DNA of 64,000 nt from Acidimicrobiaceae bacterium (GTDB taxonomy: Bacteria > Actinomycetota > Acidimicrobiia > Acidimicrobiales > RAAP-2), in assembly GCA_003142095.1 (NCBI GenBank), contig PLON01000016.1, positions 1 to 64,000 on the forward strand. The letters run 5' to 3'. Shown here one piece after another: positions 36,046 through 44,734 of the stretch. The notes beneath the pieces were generated by a model that was not told where the DNA came from, did no database searches, and was given only the letters and a program-made list of their open reading frames with translations. How positions within the stretch are numbered: the stretch's first letter is position 1; each line of letters opens with the position of its first letter. The position numbers were made by a program, and so were the translations under genes.

Positions 36046-37137
36046 ATGCCGATTGAAATGGCCATATGGCGCATCACTCCAAACGGGCCAAAGCCGCTGG
36101 ACTCATCGCGGCTCGGCTTAGAGTCAACGCTCGAGGACATGATCGTCGAAGATACGAAACTTCTCGGTTCTGATCTGCTAGTCGTCGGTAGGCAAGTTGA
36201 GACAGCATTCGGCGGTTTTCTCGATCTCCTGTGCATTGATGCCGATGGGCGTTTACATGCCCTGGAGCTCAAAAGGGACAAGACGCCTAGGGATGTCGTC
36301 GCTCAAGTTCTCGATTACGGATCATGGGTCTCTGATCTGACCGTGGAGGACCTTCAGGACATCACTCTCCGATACAACAGTGGAAAAACCCTGGACAATC
36401 TCTTCGCGGAGCACTTCGGCGAAGCTCTCCCAGACGTAATAAATATTGAGCAGCGTTTTACCATCGTCGCATCCGAACTGGACACCACATCCGAGCGATT
36501 AGTTCAATTTTTGGCCGAGACTTACGCCGTCCCGATCAATGCCGTGTTCTTTCGACACTTTGGCGATGGCGAATCGAGCTACTTAGGAAGAACGTGGCTG
36601 ATTGACCCGATCGTTGCAGAGTCCTCTACTTTGCGCCCGGTAAGAGGGAAAGTGCGGCCTTGGAACGGAAGGGACTACTACGTTATTCAAGGGACCACTG
36701 TTAAAGAAGGTATTGACAGGTGGTCGATTGCAAGTGATTACGGATTTCTCAGTGCTGGTGGAGGAACCTGGTATTCCAAGCCCCTCAGGAATCTGAAAAC
36801 TGGCAACAGGGTCTTCGCATATGTCGGAGGAGCCGGCTACGTCGGGGTTGGAGAAGTTATGGGTGAAGCCGAGCCAGCTGCAGATGCGAAAGTTGTAGTC
36901 AACGGAGTAGATCAACCACTAATCGATCAGCCTGGAATACCGGATGCTTTCAAACACAGAGCACTATCCAACGAACTCGATGAGCGGGAAGTCGTGGTCC
37001 CAGTCCGATGGCTCGCCAAGAGGTCTGTGACCGACGCGATTCGCATAGCTGGACTGTTCACTTCTCAGGTCACAGTGTGCAAACTTCGCGACGAACGCAC
37101 TATTGAAGTTCTCGAAGAGGAGTTTCAAGTTAAGTGA
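36046..37137 (+). CDS. DUF91/NucS-like PD-(D/E)XK nuclease with C-terminal EVE/PUA-like region
   Basis: 363 residues. ATG preceded by GGAGAG. The N-terminal ~170 residues carry a PD-(D/E)XK core as in NucS/DUF91: FGGFLDLLCIDADGRLHALE at ~55-74 followed by LKRDKTPRDVVAQVLDYGSWV, giving D-x-ExK with the downstream Gln-Tyr-like helix. The C-terminal ~130 residues (GFLSAGGGTWYSKPLRNL, VFAYVGGAGYVGVGEV) look like an EVE/PUA-type modified-base-binding domain. That combination would suit cleavage of modified DNA. NucS itself is a mismatch nuclease in actinobacteria, but this architecture differs. Confidence 0.78.
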   Translation: MPIEMAIWRITPNGPKPLDSSRLGLESTLEDMIVEDTKLLGSDLLVVGRQVETAFGGFLDLLCIDADGRLHALELKRDKTPRDVVAQVLDYGSWVSDLTVEDLQDITLRYNSGKTLDNLFAEHFGEALPDVINIEQRFTIVASELDTTSERLVQFLAETYAVPINAVFFRHFGDGESSYLGRTWLIDPIVAESSTLRPVRGKVRPWNGRDYYVIQGTTVKEGIDRWSIASDYGFLSAGGGTWYSKPLRNLKTGNRVFAYVGGAGYVGVGEVMGEAEPAADAKVVVNGVDQPLIDQPGIPDAFKHRALSNELDEREVVVPVRWLAKRSVTDAIRIAGLFTSQVTVCKLRDERTIEVLEEEFQVK

Positions 37138-37666
37138 CTTCTCTCGATTGCTATTAGGGCTCGCATCGACGTGGTTCTTTGTGGTGGGAGTTGAGCAAAA
37201 TAGACGGCGCCATGCTCGGCCCCATTCGAGATTGTCTTACGGTCACGGAATTGGACCCAAAGACATTCGGTCAGGACCCGACGGGGCTCATCCGTCAGAC
37301 ATCGGCGAGGGGAAGGTGGCATTTCAGACGCTTGGATTGAAGTCAAAGCGACGAAGCGTCCCCGCCCCAAAACGCTGGAGCAACGAGTGGCGTATCGCCG
37401 GGCGAGAGCTGAAGGTCAGCAACAGCTGTGCCTCACGAGCGGTACGTTCGGCGATACCTCCTTCGAGCACCGACGAACTACCCAGGAAGACCGTTGGCAC
37501 AGATTCGCCATTGTCTCTATCGAATTCCGTCAATACCGCGACCGATGTGTGGTGCAAGAAACCGCAAGGGTGCAGAAGGTTGAGTTTGGAACGGACCCTC
37601 ACCGAAACGTCGTTCGTCTCCGTCACGATGTCGCAATTCAAACTCTCGAGTTCGAATGGAAAGAAG
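37138..37666. other. Non-coding interval with decayed copy of transporter 3' end
   Basis: About 530 bp with no convincing gene. It contains at 37266-37321 a degenerate copy of the last codons of the downstream transporter fusion gene. The segment at ~37147-37230 could encode a hydrophobic stretch followed by Arg residues, reminiscent of the C-terminus of the next gene, but this is weak. Confidence 0.45.
37266..37321 (-). pseudogene. Decayed duplicate of the 3' end of the ABC-transporter fusion gene
   Basis: 47 of 56 bases match 38504-38559. Read on the minus strand, the real gene ends CHVALADVRRTSRVGA-stop, whereas this copy reads CHLPLADV-stop-RMSPVGS-stop, so it has a premature stop. It is a fragment about 1.24 kb from the parent, on the other side of the small membrane-protein gene. 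Confidence 0.7.
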
Positions 37667-38452
37667 ATGAAACTACTGACGCGATACGCGCCGCTTCGAA
37701 AAGGGCTTTCTTGTTTGGTGTTGATGGCGGTACTGTGGGCAACCACGGAAGCTCCGTCGGACGCGATCCTCCCGCGAGGCTCTTCGATAGACGAGATCAG
37801 TCAAGAGTTCACCCTTCGCATCACGAACCCGGTCGACAACGTATCCCTTGCCTCGTCCGTCTTCATTGAGGACGCGGGAATTTCAACTGCCGCCTTCGGC
37901 GGCGTCGGCGTGCCCGCTCCCAAAGGCGAGATCTATCTATCGTTTACGGCAACCTCGAGCCCTGAACAGGACTCATCGAACCAAGCGGACTCCGGACATT
38001 TCTTCTCCGAGATGACGCCCCTAGCACCGTCGTCCGTCATCTTCACCAGTGGCACCGGTCGACGGGTCGTGGCGAAGGAATTCAATCCAATTAATCAGGC
38101 CAACAATCCCGACGCCGACTCCGACGATGGGCTACTCGACGCGACGTACTGGTTCACGGTCCCAAGCAACACCCGGGCCGGAACAATTTCGATTGGGCCG
38201 GCCACGACGAGAGGATGCGAATATCGTGGTTTCTGGTGTCAAGCTCTGACGCCACTGAACGTGTCTGAGTCCATCTCGTTCACGGTTTCTTTTCCACGCG
38301 AACTGACCACTCCGCCAAAACCGCAGGCGAAGACGGCCTCGCCTCCTCTGTCCTCGTCGTTCGCCGTGAACGACTTTCTTACGGTCGTGCCCCTGCTCTT
38401 CTTTGGCTACGTTTTTTGGCGTATTCGGCGCCGGTCTCAACGTCGCGCGTAA
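37667..38452 (+). CDS. Secreted, C-terminally membrane-anchored protein of unknown function
   Basis: 261 residues from the ATG at 37667 (GGAAAGAAG before it). The frame is open to 37103, but the upstream part overlaps another gene and is not protein-like. Signal peptide at ~1-35 (GLSCLVLMAVLWATTEAPSDA), an extracytoplasmic beta-rich domain (~40-215), a Pro/Ala/Ser linker, then one helix FLTVVPLLFFGYVFWRI followed by RRRSQRRA. This arrangement resembles surface proteins anchored with a positively charged tail. Convergent with the transporter fusion, 56 bp apart. A remnant of the same C-terminus occurs at 50.7 kb, so it is one of a family in this genome. Confidence 0.65.
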   Translation: MKLLTRYAPLRKGLSCLVLMAVLWATTEAPSDAILPRGSSIDEISQEFTLRITNPVDNVSLASSVFIEDAGISTAAFGGVGVPAPKGEIYLSFTATSSPEQDSSNQADSGHFFSEMTPLAPSSVIFTSGTGRRVVAKEFNPINQANNPDADSDDGLLDATYWFTVPSNTRAGTISIGPATTRGCEYRGFWCQALTPLNVSESISFTVSFPRELTTPPKPQAKTASPPLSSSFAVNDFLTVVPLLFFGYVFWRIRRRSQRRA

Positions 38453-38503
38453 CCCTTTTCCGACGCTCACGCGCGAGGCCGCGAAATGGCGCTGTTCCAG
38501 AGG

Positions 38504-38559
38504 TTCGTTCAGGCCCCGACGCGGCTCGTCCGGCGGACATCGGCGAGGGCCACGTGGCA
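38504..38559 (-). repeat. Parent segment of the 56-bp duplicated sequence
   Basis: 3' end of the transporter fusion gene plus five bases. The decayed copy lies at 37266-37321 in the same orientation; identity stops abruptly upstream of the shared block. Confidence 0.75.
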
Positions 38560-41500
38560 GGCGGCAAGTTGATCCGGCGCCACCTCGCCCAGCTGAGGCG
38601 TGACGGTCTTGCACTCTTCAATGGCGTACGGACAGCGGGGCTGGAAACGGCACCCGGGCTTGGGGTCCACGACCTTCGGCGGTTCGCCGGCATCGACCGT
38701 GGCGAATTCGTCAAGGGGCGTGCGGGGATCAGGAACCGCGGACAGCAGGAGCTTGGTGTAGGGATGTCGAGGGTCGGTCAAAAGTTGCTCGGTCGGGCCG
38801 ACCTCGACGACGTGGCCGGCGTACATGACGATGATTCGGTCAGCGATGTATCGGGCCGAAGCGAGGTCGTGGGTGATGTAGAGGATGGAGACGCCTTCGC
38901 GTCGGCGAAGATCGGCCATGAGGTTGAGGACGCCGACGCGAATGGAGACGTCGAGCATCGAGACCGGCTCGTCGGCGAGAATGAGTTTGGGACGGAGCAC
39001 CAGTGCCTGAGCGAAACCAATCCGCTGGCGCTGGCCGCCGCTCAGTTCGTAGGGGTACTTCTGGAGCATGTCCTCGGCGGGCTCGAGACCAACGGCTTCC
39101 ATCACGCGCACCGCCTCGGAACGCCGAGTCGACGCGTCGAGGTCCGGCCGGTGCAGCTTGATCGCGCGCATGATGCCGTGCGAGACCCGATAGGAAGAGT
39201 TGATGGCGCTGTAGGGGTCCTGAAAGACCATCGGAACCTCACCGCGGTACGCCAGCTTCGCCTTGCGCCCCTTGATGTCGTTGACCGGCTGGCCGTTGAA
39301 GCGAATAACCCCCGAGCTCGGCCGGTACACCGACGCCAGCAGTTGCGCGATCGTGCTCTTGCCGCTCCCACTCTCGCCCACCAACGCAACGATCTCGCGC
39401 CGGCCGATCGTAAAGCTCACGTCGTCGACGGCGTGCAGGAGCTTCTCGGACCAGAAGCCTCGCATCCGAAAGGTTCGCGTCAAGCCTGACACCTCGAGGA
39501 GAGGGACTTCGGGTTCGATGTCGTTGATGCGGTCTGGCGCCGACGGCTGCGCGTCGCTCGTCCGAGATGACAGCTCGGACAACGACGTGGCGTGCGATTG
39601 AGCTACGACACCCGCCGCGTTGTCGTCCACCACTCGATTAGTTCGCCCGGCGAGACTTCGCGTCTCCGCTGTCGCATTTGTGTACAGCAAGCAGCGCACC
39701 TCGGTCCCGCTCACCTTATATATGGGTGGCTCGATGACGGAGCATTCGGGCATGGCGTCAGCGCACCGAGGCTGGAAGCGGCATCCGGGTGGTGGCGTAA
39801 GGAGATTCGGTGGGGAGCCAGCGATGCCGGTGAGAGGGATCTTCTCGCCGCGGATTGAGGGGTACGCCTCGAGTAGGGCGCGAGCGTAGGGGTGGCGCGG
39901 CGTATCAAAGAGTGTTGCCGTGGTTCCGAGTTCGGCCACCTGTCCCGCGTACATGACCATGAGTCGATCCGAGAAGTGCCTCACCAGTGAGATGTCATGG
40001 GTGACGAAGATCACGGCGAAACCGAGTCGGTTCTGTAGCTCCTTGATCTGGCGCATGAGAGAGCGCTGGCCCACGACGTCGAGCGCCGAGGTCGGTTCGT
40101 CCATGACGACAAGGTCGGGCGTGAACAAGAGCGACATGGCGATCATGGCGCGCTGGCGCATGCCGCCGGAGAGCTGGTGGGGATAGCTGTTGAGATGGAT
40201 CGGGTCGATGGACACGAGGCGCAGCACCTCGGCCGAGCGACTCGCGATCTCGTCACTCGACATGGCCGAGTGCGCCTTACAGGCGTCGCGCATCTGTTGG
40301 CCTACGGTCATCACCGGGTTCAGAGCGTTCATCGCGTTCTGCATGACCACCGAGAAGTCGCGCCAGCGGAGGTGGCGGAGCTCACGATCGCTCATCTGGG
40401 CCATCTCCTGACCGCGGAAGGTGACGCTCCCGCCGGTAATTTCGGCGGGCGGAGAGAGCAGGCGGCTGATGGCGAACATCAGCGTCGACTTCCCGCAGCC
40501 GGATTCGCCGACGACCGCCAGGAACTCTCCGCGATGCAGATCGAGGTCGACATCGTCGACGGCCACGATCGGCCCGGCGTCGCTGGCGTAGGCGACCGAG
40601 AGGTTGCGAACCGACAGCAACAGGCTTGACGATGAGTCCACGACATCGCTCTGGCGCGCGACGTCGGTTTCTTCCGAGTTCGAAGAGACGGCGAGCGGCG
40701 GTTCAGCGATCGCGGGAGTCTTTCGGTCGTCTGACGCAACCGGTTCCCGGTCCACGGCGGGACCGAGGTTGGACTTAACGTTTCGTGGGCGCGACCCGCG
40801 ACGAACGGGTCGCAGCGCCGGGTTGGAGATCTCGTCGAAGGCGAAGTTCATCAAGGCGAGCGACCCTCCAAAGAGGGCGAGGCAGACTCCGGGCATAATC
40901 GCCCAGAGAGCCAGTCCCGACTGGAGCGCCGCCTGCTGATAGGACCAGTAGAGCATCGTGCCCCAACTCTGGGCGTTCGGGTTACCGAGCCCGATGAACT
41001 GGAGACCCGCGGCAGTGAGTACAGCGAAAACGGCGTTAAGACAAAAGGCCGCCACGATGAGCGAACTCATGGACGGCAGCATCTCGGCCGTGATGATGTA
41101 ACTGGCGCGCTCGCCGCGAACGCTGGCGGCTTTCAGAAAATCCCGGTTGCGCATCGAGAGTGCTTGGACGCGCAACTGGCGAGCGCTGTAGGACCAGTTG
41201 AGAGCGCCGAGGATGATGATGATGTCGAGCAGTCCGGCGCTACGCAGGTAGGCGGCGATCACAATGAAGAGCGGAAAGATGGGGATGACCAGCAGGATGT
41301 CCGTAAGCGTTGAGAGGATGCCGTCGGTCACGCCTCCGAGGTAGGCGGACGCCACTCCGACGATCACGGCGACGAACGTGGCGATGAAGCCGGCCGCGAA
41401 CGCGATGATCAGAGACTGGCGCGCGCCCCAGATGAGCTGGGAGAAGATGTCCTGTCCGAAGGACGTCGTGCCCAGCCAGTGGGCCGCCGAGGGCGACAGG

Positions 41501-41748
41501 TTCGGCAGAAAGCTCTCCGCGCTCGGACTGTAGGGGGCGATCAGACCGGGAAAGACGGCGAGCACGAGGAAGAACAACAGAAAGAACAGGCCGACTTGGG
41601 CCTTGCGGTTGCGCAGTAAGCCCCGCCACATGGTGTCACCGTGCGAACGCTCAGCGGGCCCGTCCGAGCGCTTGACGCCCTTGTTCTGGCTGGTGACGTC
41701 CGTCACATCCTGCGCGAGTGACTGGTCCGTCTGGTCAGGGTTCGACAT
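38509..41748 (-). CDS. Fused oligopeptide/oligosaccharide ABC transporter: permease + two ATPases (DppC-DppD-DppF)
   Basis: 1079 residues in one open frame with no internal stop. Residues ~40-315 are a DppC-type permease with an EAA loop (AASVRGERASYIITAEMLP, ~207-225). After a Pro/Ser-rich linker, the first ATPase has Walker A GESGCGKS (414-421), LSGGM (526-530), Walker B LVVMDEP (546-552) and the oligo_HPY tail GCRFQPRC (655-662). After a second linker, the other ATPase has GESGSGKS (791-798), LSGGQ (902-906), LILADEP (922-928) and GCRFQPRC (1032-1039). Three usually separate subunits are joined. It follows dppB by 5 bp. Imports peptides or chito-oligosaccharides by context. Confidence 0.93.
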   Translation of the reverse strand: MSNPDQTDQSLAQDVTDVTSQNKGVKRSDGPAERSHGDTMWRGLLRNRKAQVGLFFLLFFLVLAVFPGLIAPYSPSAESFLPNLSPSAAHWLGTTSFGQDIFSQLIWGARQSLIIAFAAGFIATFVAVIVGVASAYLGGVTDGILSTLTDILLVIPIFPLFIVIAAYLRSAGLLDIIIILGALNWSYSARQLRVQALSMRNRDFLKAASVRGERASYIITAEMLPSMSSLIVAAFCLNAVFAVLTAAGLQFIGLGNPNAQSWGTMLYWSYQQAALQSGLALWAIMPGVCLALFGGSLALMNFAFDEISNPALRPVRRGSRPRNVKSNLGPAVDREPVASDDRKTPAIAEPPLAVSSNSEETDVARQSDVVDSSSSLLLSVRNLSVAYASDAGPIVAVDDVDLDLHRGEFLAVVGESGCGKSTLMFAISRLLSPPAEITGGSVTFRGQEMAQMSDRELRHLRWRDFSVVMQNAMNALNPVMTVGQQMRDACKAHSAMSSDEIASRSAEVLRLVSIDPIHLNSYPHQLSGGMRQRAMIAMSLLFTPDLVVMDEPTSALDVVGQRSLMRQIKELQNRLGFAVIFVTHDISLVRHFSDRLMVMYAGQVAELGTTATLFDTPRHPYARALLEAYPSIRGEKIPLTGIAGSPPNLLTPPPGCRFQPRCADAMPECSVIEPPIYKVSGTEVRCLLYTNATAETRSLAGRTNRVVDDNAAGVVAQSHATSLSELSSRTSDAQPSAPDRINDIEPEVPLLEVSGLTRTFRMRGFWSEKLLHAVDDVSFTIGRREIVALVGESGSGKSTIAQLLASVYRPSSGVIRFNGQPVNDIKGRKAKLAYRGEVPMVFQDPYSAINSSYRVSHGIMRAIKLHRPDLDASTRRSEAVRVMEAVGLEPAEDMLQKYPYELSGGQRQRIGFAQALVLRPKLILADEPVSMLDVSIRVGVLNLMADLRRREGVSILYITHDLASARYIADRIIVMYAGHVVEVGPTEQLLTDPRHPYTKLLLSAVPDPRTPLDEFATVDAGEPPKVVDPKPGCRFQPRCPYAIEECKTVTPQLGEVAPDQLAACHVALADVRRTSRVGA

Positions 41749-41753
41749 GGCAG

Positions 41754-42740
41754 TTAGGAGGACTCTCTCGTTCGGGGGTCGAGGATGGCCGTAAGTACGT
41801 CGCAGAAGAGCAAGCTAAACAGCACCGCGAGCGTGATCAGAAGAAAGAGGGCTTGCATCAGCGGGTAGTCGAGTCCCTCCACTGCTCGCAGCAAGAGGCC
41901 CCCCAGTCCGGGGTAGTTGAAGACGTACTCCACGAGGATGGCGCCCGACACCACGAAGCCGAGCGCCATGGCGAAGCCCGTCAGATTGGGAAGGATGGCG
42001 TTTCGTCCGGCGTAGGCCCACATGACTCTCCAGGGCTTGAGACCTTTTGCCCGGGCCATGCGGACGTAGTCTTCGGCGAGCACGGTGATCGTGTTGTTCC
42101 TCATGAAGAGGATCCACAAGCCGATTTGGGTGATGATGATCGTCATGCCCGGCAGGATCGCGTGGCGCAGCACGTCGACCATGAAGGTCAAGTTCCAGGC
42201 CGGGACGTCGGTGATGATGTTGTAGGCGTTCTCGTAGGGCAGCCATCCGAGCGTGACGCTAAATATATAGACGAGCAGCAGCCCGACCCAGAAGTACGGA
42301 AGCGCGAATCCGATCACGGCCATCGGCGGCAGGATGTTGTCCAGCCAGGTGCCGCGGCGCCACGCGCTCACGAGCCCGATGAACGTGCCGAGGACGAAGG
42401 CGAAAATCGTCGTCACGCCGACCAGTCCGAGGGTCCAGGGCAGGGCGTTCATCACCATGGTGCGTACCGGAGTCCCGAAGCTCGTGGTGATCGAGATGCC
42501 GAAGTTGAGCGTCGCCACCCTCTTCCAGTACTCGCCGTACTGCACGATCAGACTCTGGTGCTTTCCGCCTCCGAGAAGAGTTGTCAGGGCGTGAAACGCC
42601 TGAGGGGTGATGTGGGGGTACTGAGCGAGGAGGGCTTCGGCCGGGTTGCCCGGCATCAGGCGCGGCAGAAGGAAGTTGAGCGTCACCGCGGCCCACACCG
42701 TGACCACGAAGAAGGCCAGCCTCCGACCGATCGCTCTCAC
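41754..42740 (-). CDS. dppB: ABC transporter permease, DppB type
   Basis: 328 residues, six helices. The N-terminal RAIGRRLAFFVVTVWAAVTLNFLLPRLMPGNP is the standard DppB beginning, and the EAA loop DYVRMARAKGLKPWRVMWAY (~225-244) contacts an ATPase. It pairs with the permease part of the downstream fusion protein. GTG start with GAGGAAG upstream, 36 bp after the binding-protein gene; operon order is binding protein, dppB, fusion. Confidence 0.92.
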   Translation of the reverse strand: MRAIGRRLAFFVVTVWAAVTLNFLLPRLMPGNPAEALLAQYPHITPQAFHALTTLLGGGKHQSLIVQYGEYWKRVATLNFGISITTSFGTPVRTMVMNALPWTLGLVGVTTIFAFVLGTFIGLVSAWRRGTWLDNILPPMAVIGFALPYFWVGLLLVYIFSVTLGWLPYENAYNIITDVPAWNLTFMVDVLRHAILPGMTIIITQIGLWILFMRNNTITVLAEDYVRMARAKGLKPWRVMWAYAGRNAILPNLTGFAMALGFVVSGAILVEYVFNYPGLGGLLLRAVEGLDYPLMQALFLLITLAVLFSLLFCDVLTAILDPRTRESS

Positions 42741-42776
42741 TCGGGCTTCCTCGCGGCTCGGGCTAGAGCCGACACC

Positions 42777-44465
42777 TTATTTTTCGTGCAAGTGCAAGAG
42801 CACAACGCCCCAGTCGGGCACAGCGTACTGATTGGGCTGTGCGTACGGGTCACTCGGCGTTACCCAGCCGGCGATGGACTGCGTGTCGTACTGGTACCAG
42901 TCAACGGCCTCGGTGACCGGGATCACCGGCACGTCGCTGAGCATGACCTTTTGCAGCTCGTCGATGACCGTGTGCTGAACAGCCGTGCTCGTCGTCGAGG
43001 CGTACTGCGTAAAGAGGGCATCGGTCGCTGCGCTGTCGTAGCGCTCCCAGTCGGCGGAGGCCGACTTGCCGATCGGCGCCGTGTTCACGGAGTCGAGTAT
43101 TGCGCGAAGTTCGTAGTACGGCGTCGGCCCACCCGAGTCCCAGCTGTAGGCGAGCTGGTAGTTACCCGTGTAGAGGTCGGACTCCCAGGTCGTGGCCGAA
43201 AGGTTCTCCGGGGAGAGCGCGATGCCGACTGCTTTGAGGTCCGTCTCGATGACGTTCACCGACGCCACCCAGTCGGAGTAGCCCCCGTTGTTGATGATGG
43301 TGAAGGAGAGCTGCTTGCCGTCCTTGGCGAAGATGCCGTTACTGCCCTTCTTGTAGCCGGCGGCTTCCAGGATCGAGATCGCCTTTTTGGGGTTGTAGGC
43401 GTAGGCGTCGCCGTACGAGGCTGCCTGGGACGTGTCATACCAACTCGAGTACGTCGGCTTCACGATGCTCGACTGATTCGACGCCGGCTCGTACCCGGAC
43501 TCACCGATCTTGGAGACCGCCGGGCGGTCAATGGCGTAGGCCATGGCTTGGCGAACTGCCAGATTCGAGAGGATCGGGTTCTTCAAGTTGATGTACATGT
43601 TGACGTTGTAGACGGGCTCGAACCAGTCGTGGTAGTTCTTGTTCTTCGACAGGTAGTAGGCCTTGATGTTCGGAATGTACTGCGAACCCCACTGGTCGGC
43701 GCCGCTCGCGAGGTCAGCGTTGGCGGCGTTGTTCGAGAGGTACGAGGGGAAGTTCACTGTTTCGATTTTCGGAAGACCTGGCTGCCAGTAGTTGGCGTTC
43801 TTCGTGTACTGGATGTTGGCGCCGCTGCACGTGTGCAAGGTGTACGGTCCGGTACCGATCGGCGCCGAGTCGAGATAGGTGACCGGGTCTTTGATCTTCG
43901 ACCAGATGTGCTCGGGCACGATGGGCGTCTCGTCGGCGATGTAGTAAAAGTACGTGACCGAGGGCTTGGTGAACTGGAACACGACCTGGTTTGATCCCTT
44001 GGCCGACACGCTGCTCAACACCGACCAGTCCCCGTTGAGGTCGAGCGCGGTGTTCTTCTTCAACAGATTGAAGGAGTAGAGCACGTCCTTGGCGCTGAAG
44101 GCGACCCCGTCGGACCACTTCACGCCGCTTCGAATCGTGAAGGTGAGCGTCTTGTCGCCGTTGGACCAGGCCCAGGCGCTCGCCAGCCACGGCGTCGTCG
44201 CCCCGTTCTTGAGCGAGTCCATGTAGACGAGCTCTTCGTAGATCGGCCCGAAGGAGCCGAACTGCTCGGCGCCGCTGTACGGGTTGAACTGGCAGTTCCA
44301 GGCGACCCCGTATTCGTCCGAGATCGAGATCGAGCTGGTGTTGGAAGTCTTGCTCGTAGAAGACTTGGCCGTCGGCGAACCAAAGGCGGCGGTCGATAAG
44401 CCGGCGGTGAGGACCATCACACTACCGATCACCGTCAACCGTCGTCCCCATGAAATGGTGGTCAT
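42777..44465 (-). CDS. Periplasmic-type binding lipoprotein/secreted protein, SBP_bac_5 family
   Basis: About 562 residues from the ATG at 44465, preceded by GGGGGAGAC; the frame is open to 44498. Signal peptide at ~1-32 (RRLTVIGSVMVLTAGLSTAAFG) without an obvious lipobox Cys, followed by a Ser/Thr-rich linker. Family 5 landmarks include GVKWSDGVAFSAKDVLYSF (~120-138), GTGPYTLHTC (~205) and VRQAMAYAIDRPAVSK (~305-320). This family binds oligopeptides, nickel, or in several bacteria beta-glucans and chito-oligosaccharides. The neighbouring GH20 and ROK genes point to a sugar ligand. Confidence 0.9.
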   Translation of the reverse strand: MTTISWGRRLTVIGSVMVLTAGLSTAAFGSPTAKSSTSKTSNTSSISISDEYGVAWNCQFNPYSGAEQFGSFGPIYEELVYMDSLKNGATTPWLASAWAWSNGDKTLTFTIRSGVKWSDGVAFSAKDVLYSFNLLKKNTALDLNGDWSVLSSVSAKGSNQVVFQFTKPSVTYFYYIADETPIVPEHIWSKIKDPVTYLDSAPIGTGPYTLHTCSGANIQYTKNANYWQPGLPKIETVNFPSYLSNNAANADLASGADQWGSQYIPNIKAYYLSKNKNYHDWFEPVYNVNMYINLKNPILSNLAVRQAMAYAIDRPAVSKIGESGYEPASNQSSIVKPTYSSWYDTSQAASYGDAYAYNPKKAISILEAAGYKKGSNGIFAKDGKQLSFTIINNGGYSDWVASVNVIETDLKAVGIALSPENLSATTWESDLYTGNYQLAYSWDSGGPTPYYELRAILDSVNTAPIGKSASADWERYDSAATDALFTQYASTTSTAVQHTVIDELQKVMLSDVPVIPVTEAVDWYQYDTQSIAGWVTPSDPYAQPNQYAVPDWGVVLLHLHEK

Positions 44466-44549
44466 TAGTCTCCCCCTTTTGGTGCAGCGTGCATCCACGC
44501 CTGTTCGATGCGAATGCGTGCGATCACCTTAGTTCTGTCGCGTCGAGCT

Positions 44550-44574
44550 ATTAAAGAAACATCATTGCCTTAAT
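44550..44574. promoter_or_regulatory. Candidate operator between divergent transporter and GH20 genes
   Basis: A 25-bp imperfect palindrome (ATTAAAG ... CCTTAAT, 8 of 12 paired positions matching) in an otherwise GC-rich 269-bp divergent promoter region. AT-rich palindromes of this kind are bound by ROK repressors such as NagC and XylR. A ROK repressor gene is four genes away. Binding is inferred. Confidence 0.35.
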
Positions 44575-44734
44575 TCACCGCACGCTACAGCAAGCCGATG
44601 AACCTGTCAAGGACGACGACGATGACGCACGAGAAACGTTCGCGCACCGGACCGAGTACCGCGCCAGCGAACTCCGCAGCGTCGTCGCGCTCACCCTACG
44701 ATGGGCTCGTGATGCGCCCACCACACCGGACGAG

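Noticed and set aside
37103-37666. N-terminal extension of the surface-protein gene
   Set aside because: It overlaps the end of the DUF91-like gene, contains the decayed transporter duplicate and would bury the signal peptide.
38416-39489. 357-codon plus-strand open frame
   Set aside because: Antisense to the ATPase part of the transporter fusion; no family resemblance.
41718-43994. 758-codon plus-strand open frame
   Set aside because: It is entirely antisense to dppB and the binding-protein gene, with His/Asp/Arg-rich composition typical of an antisense shadow.
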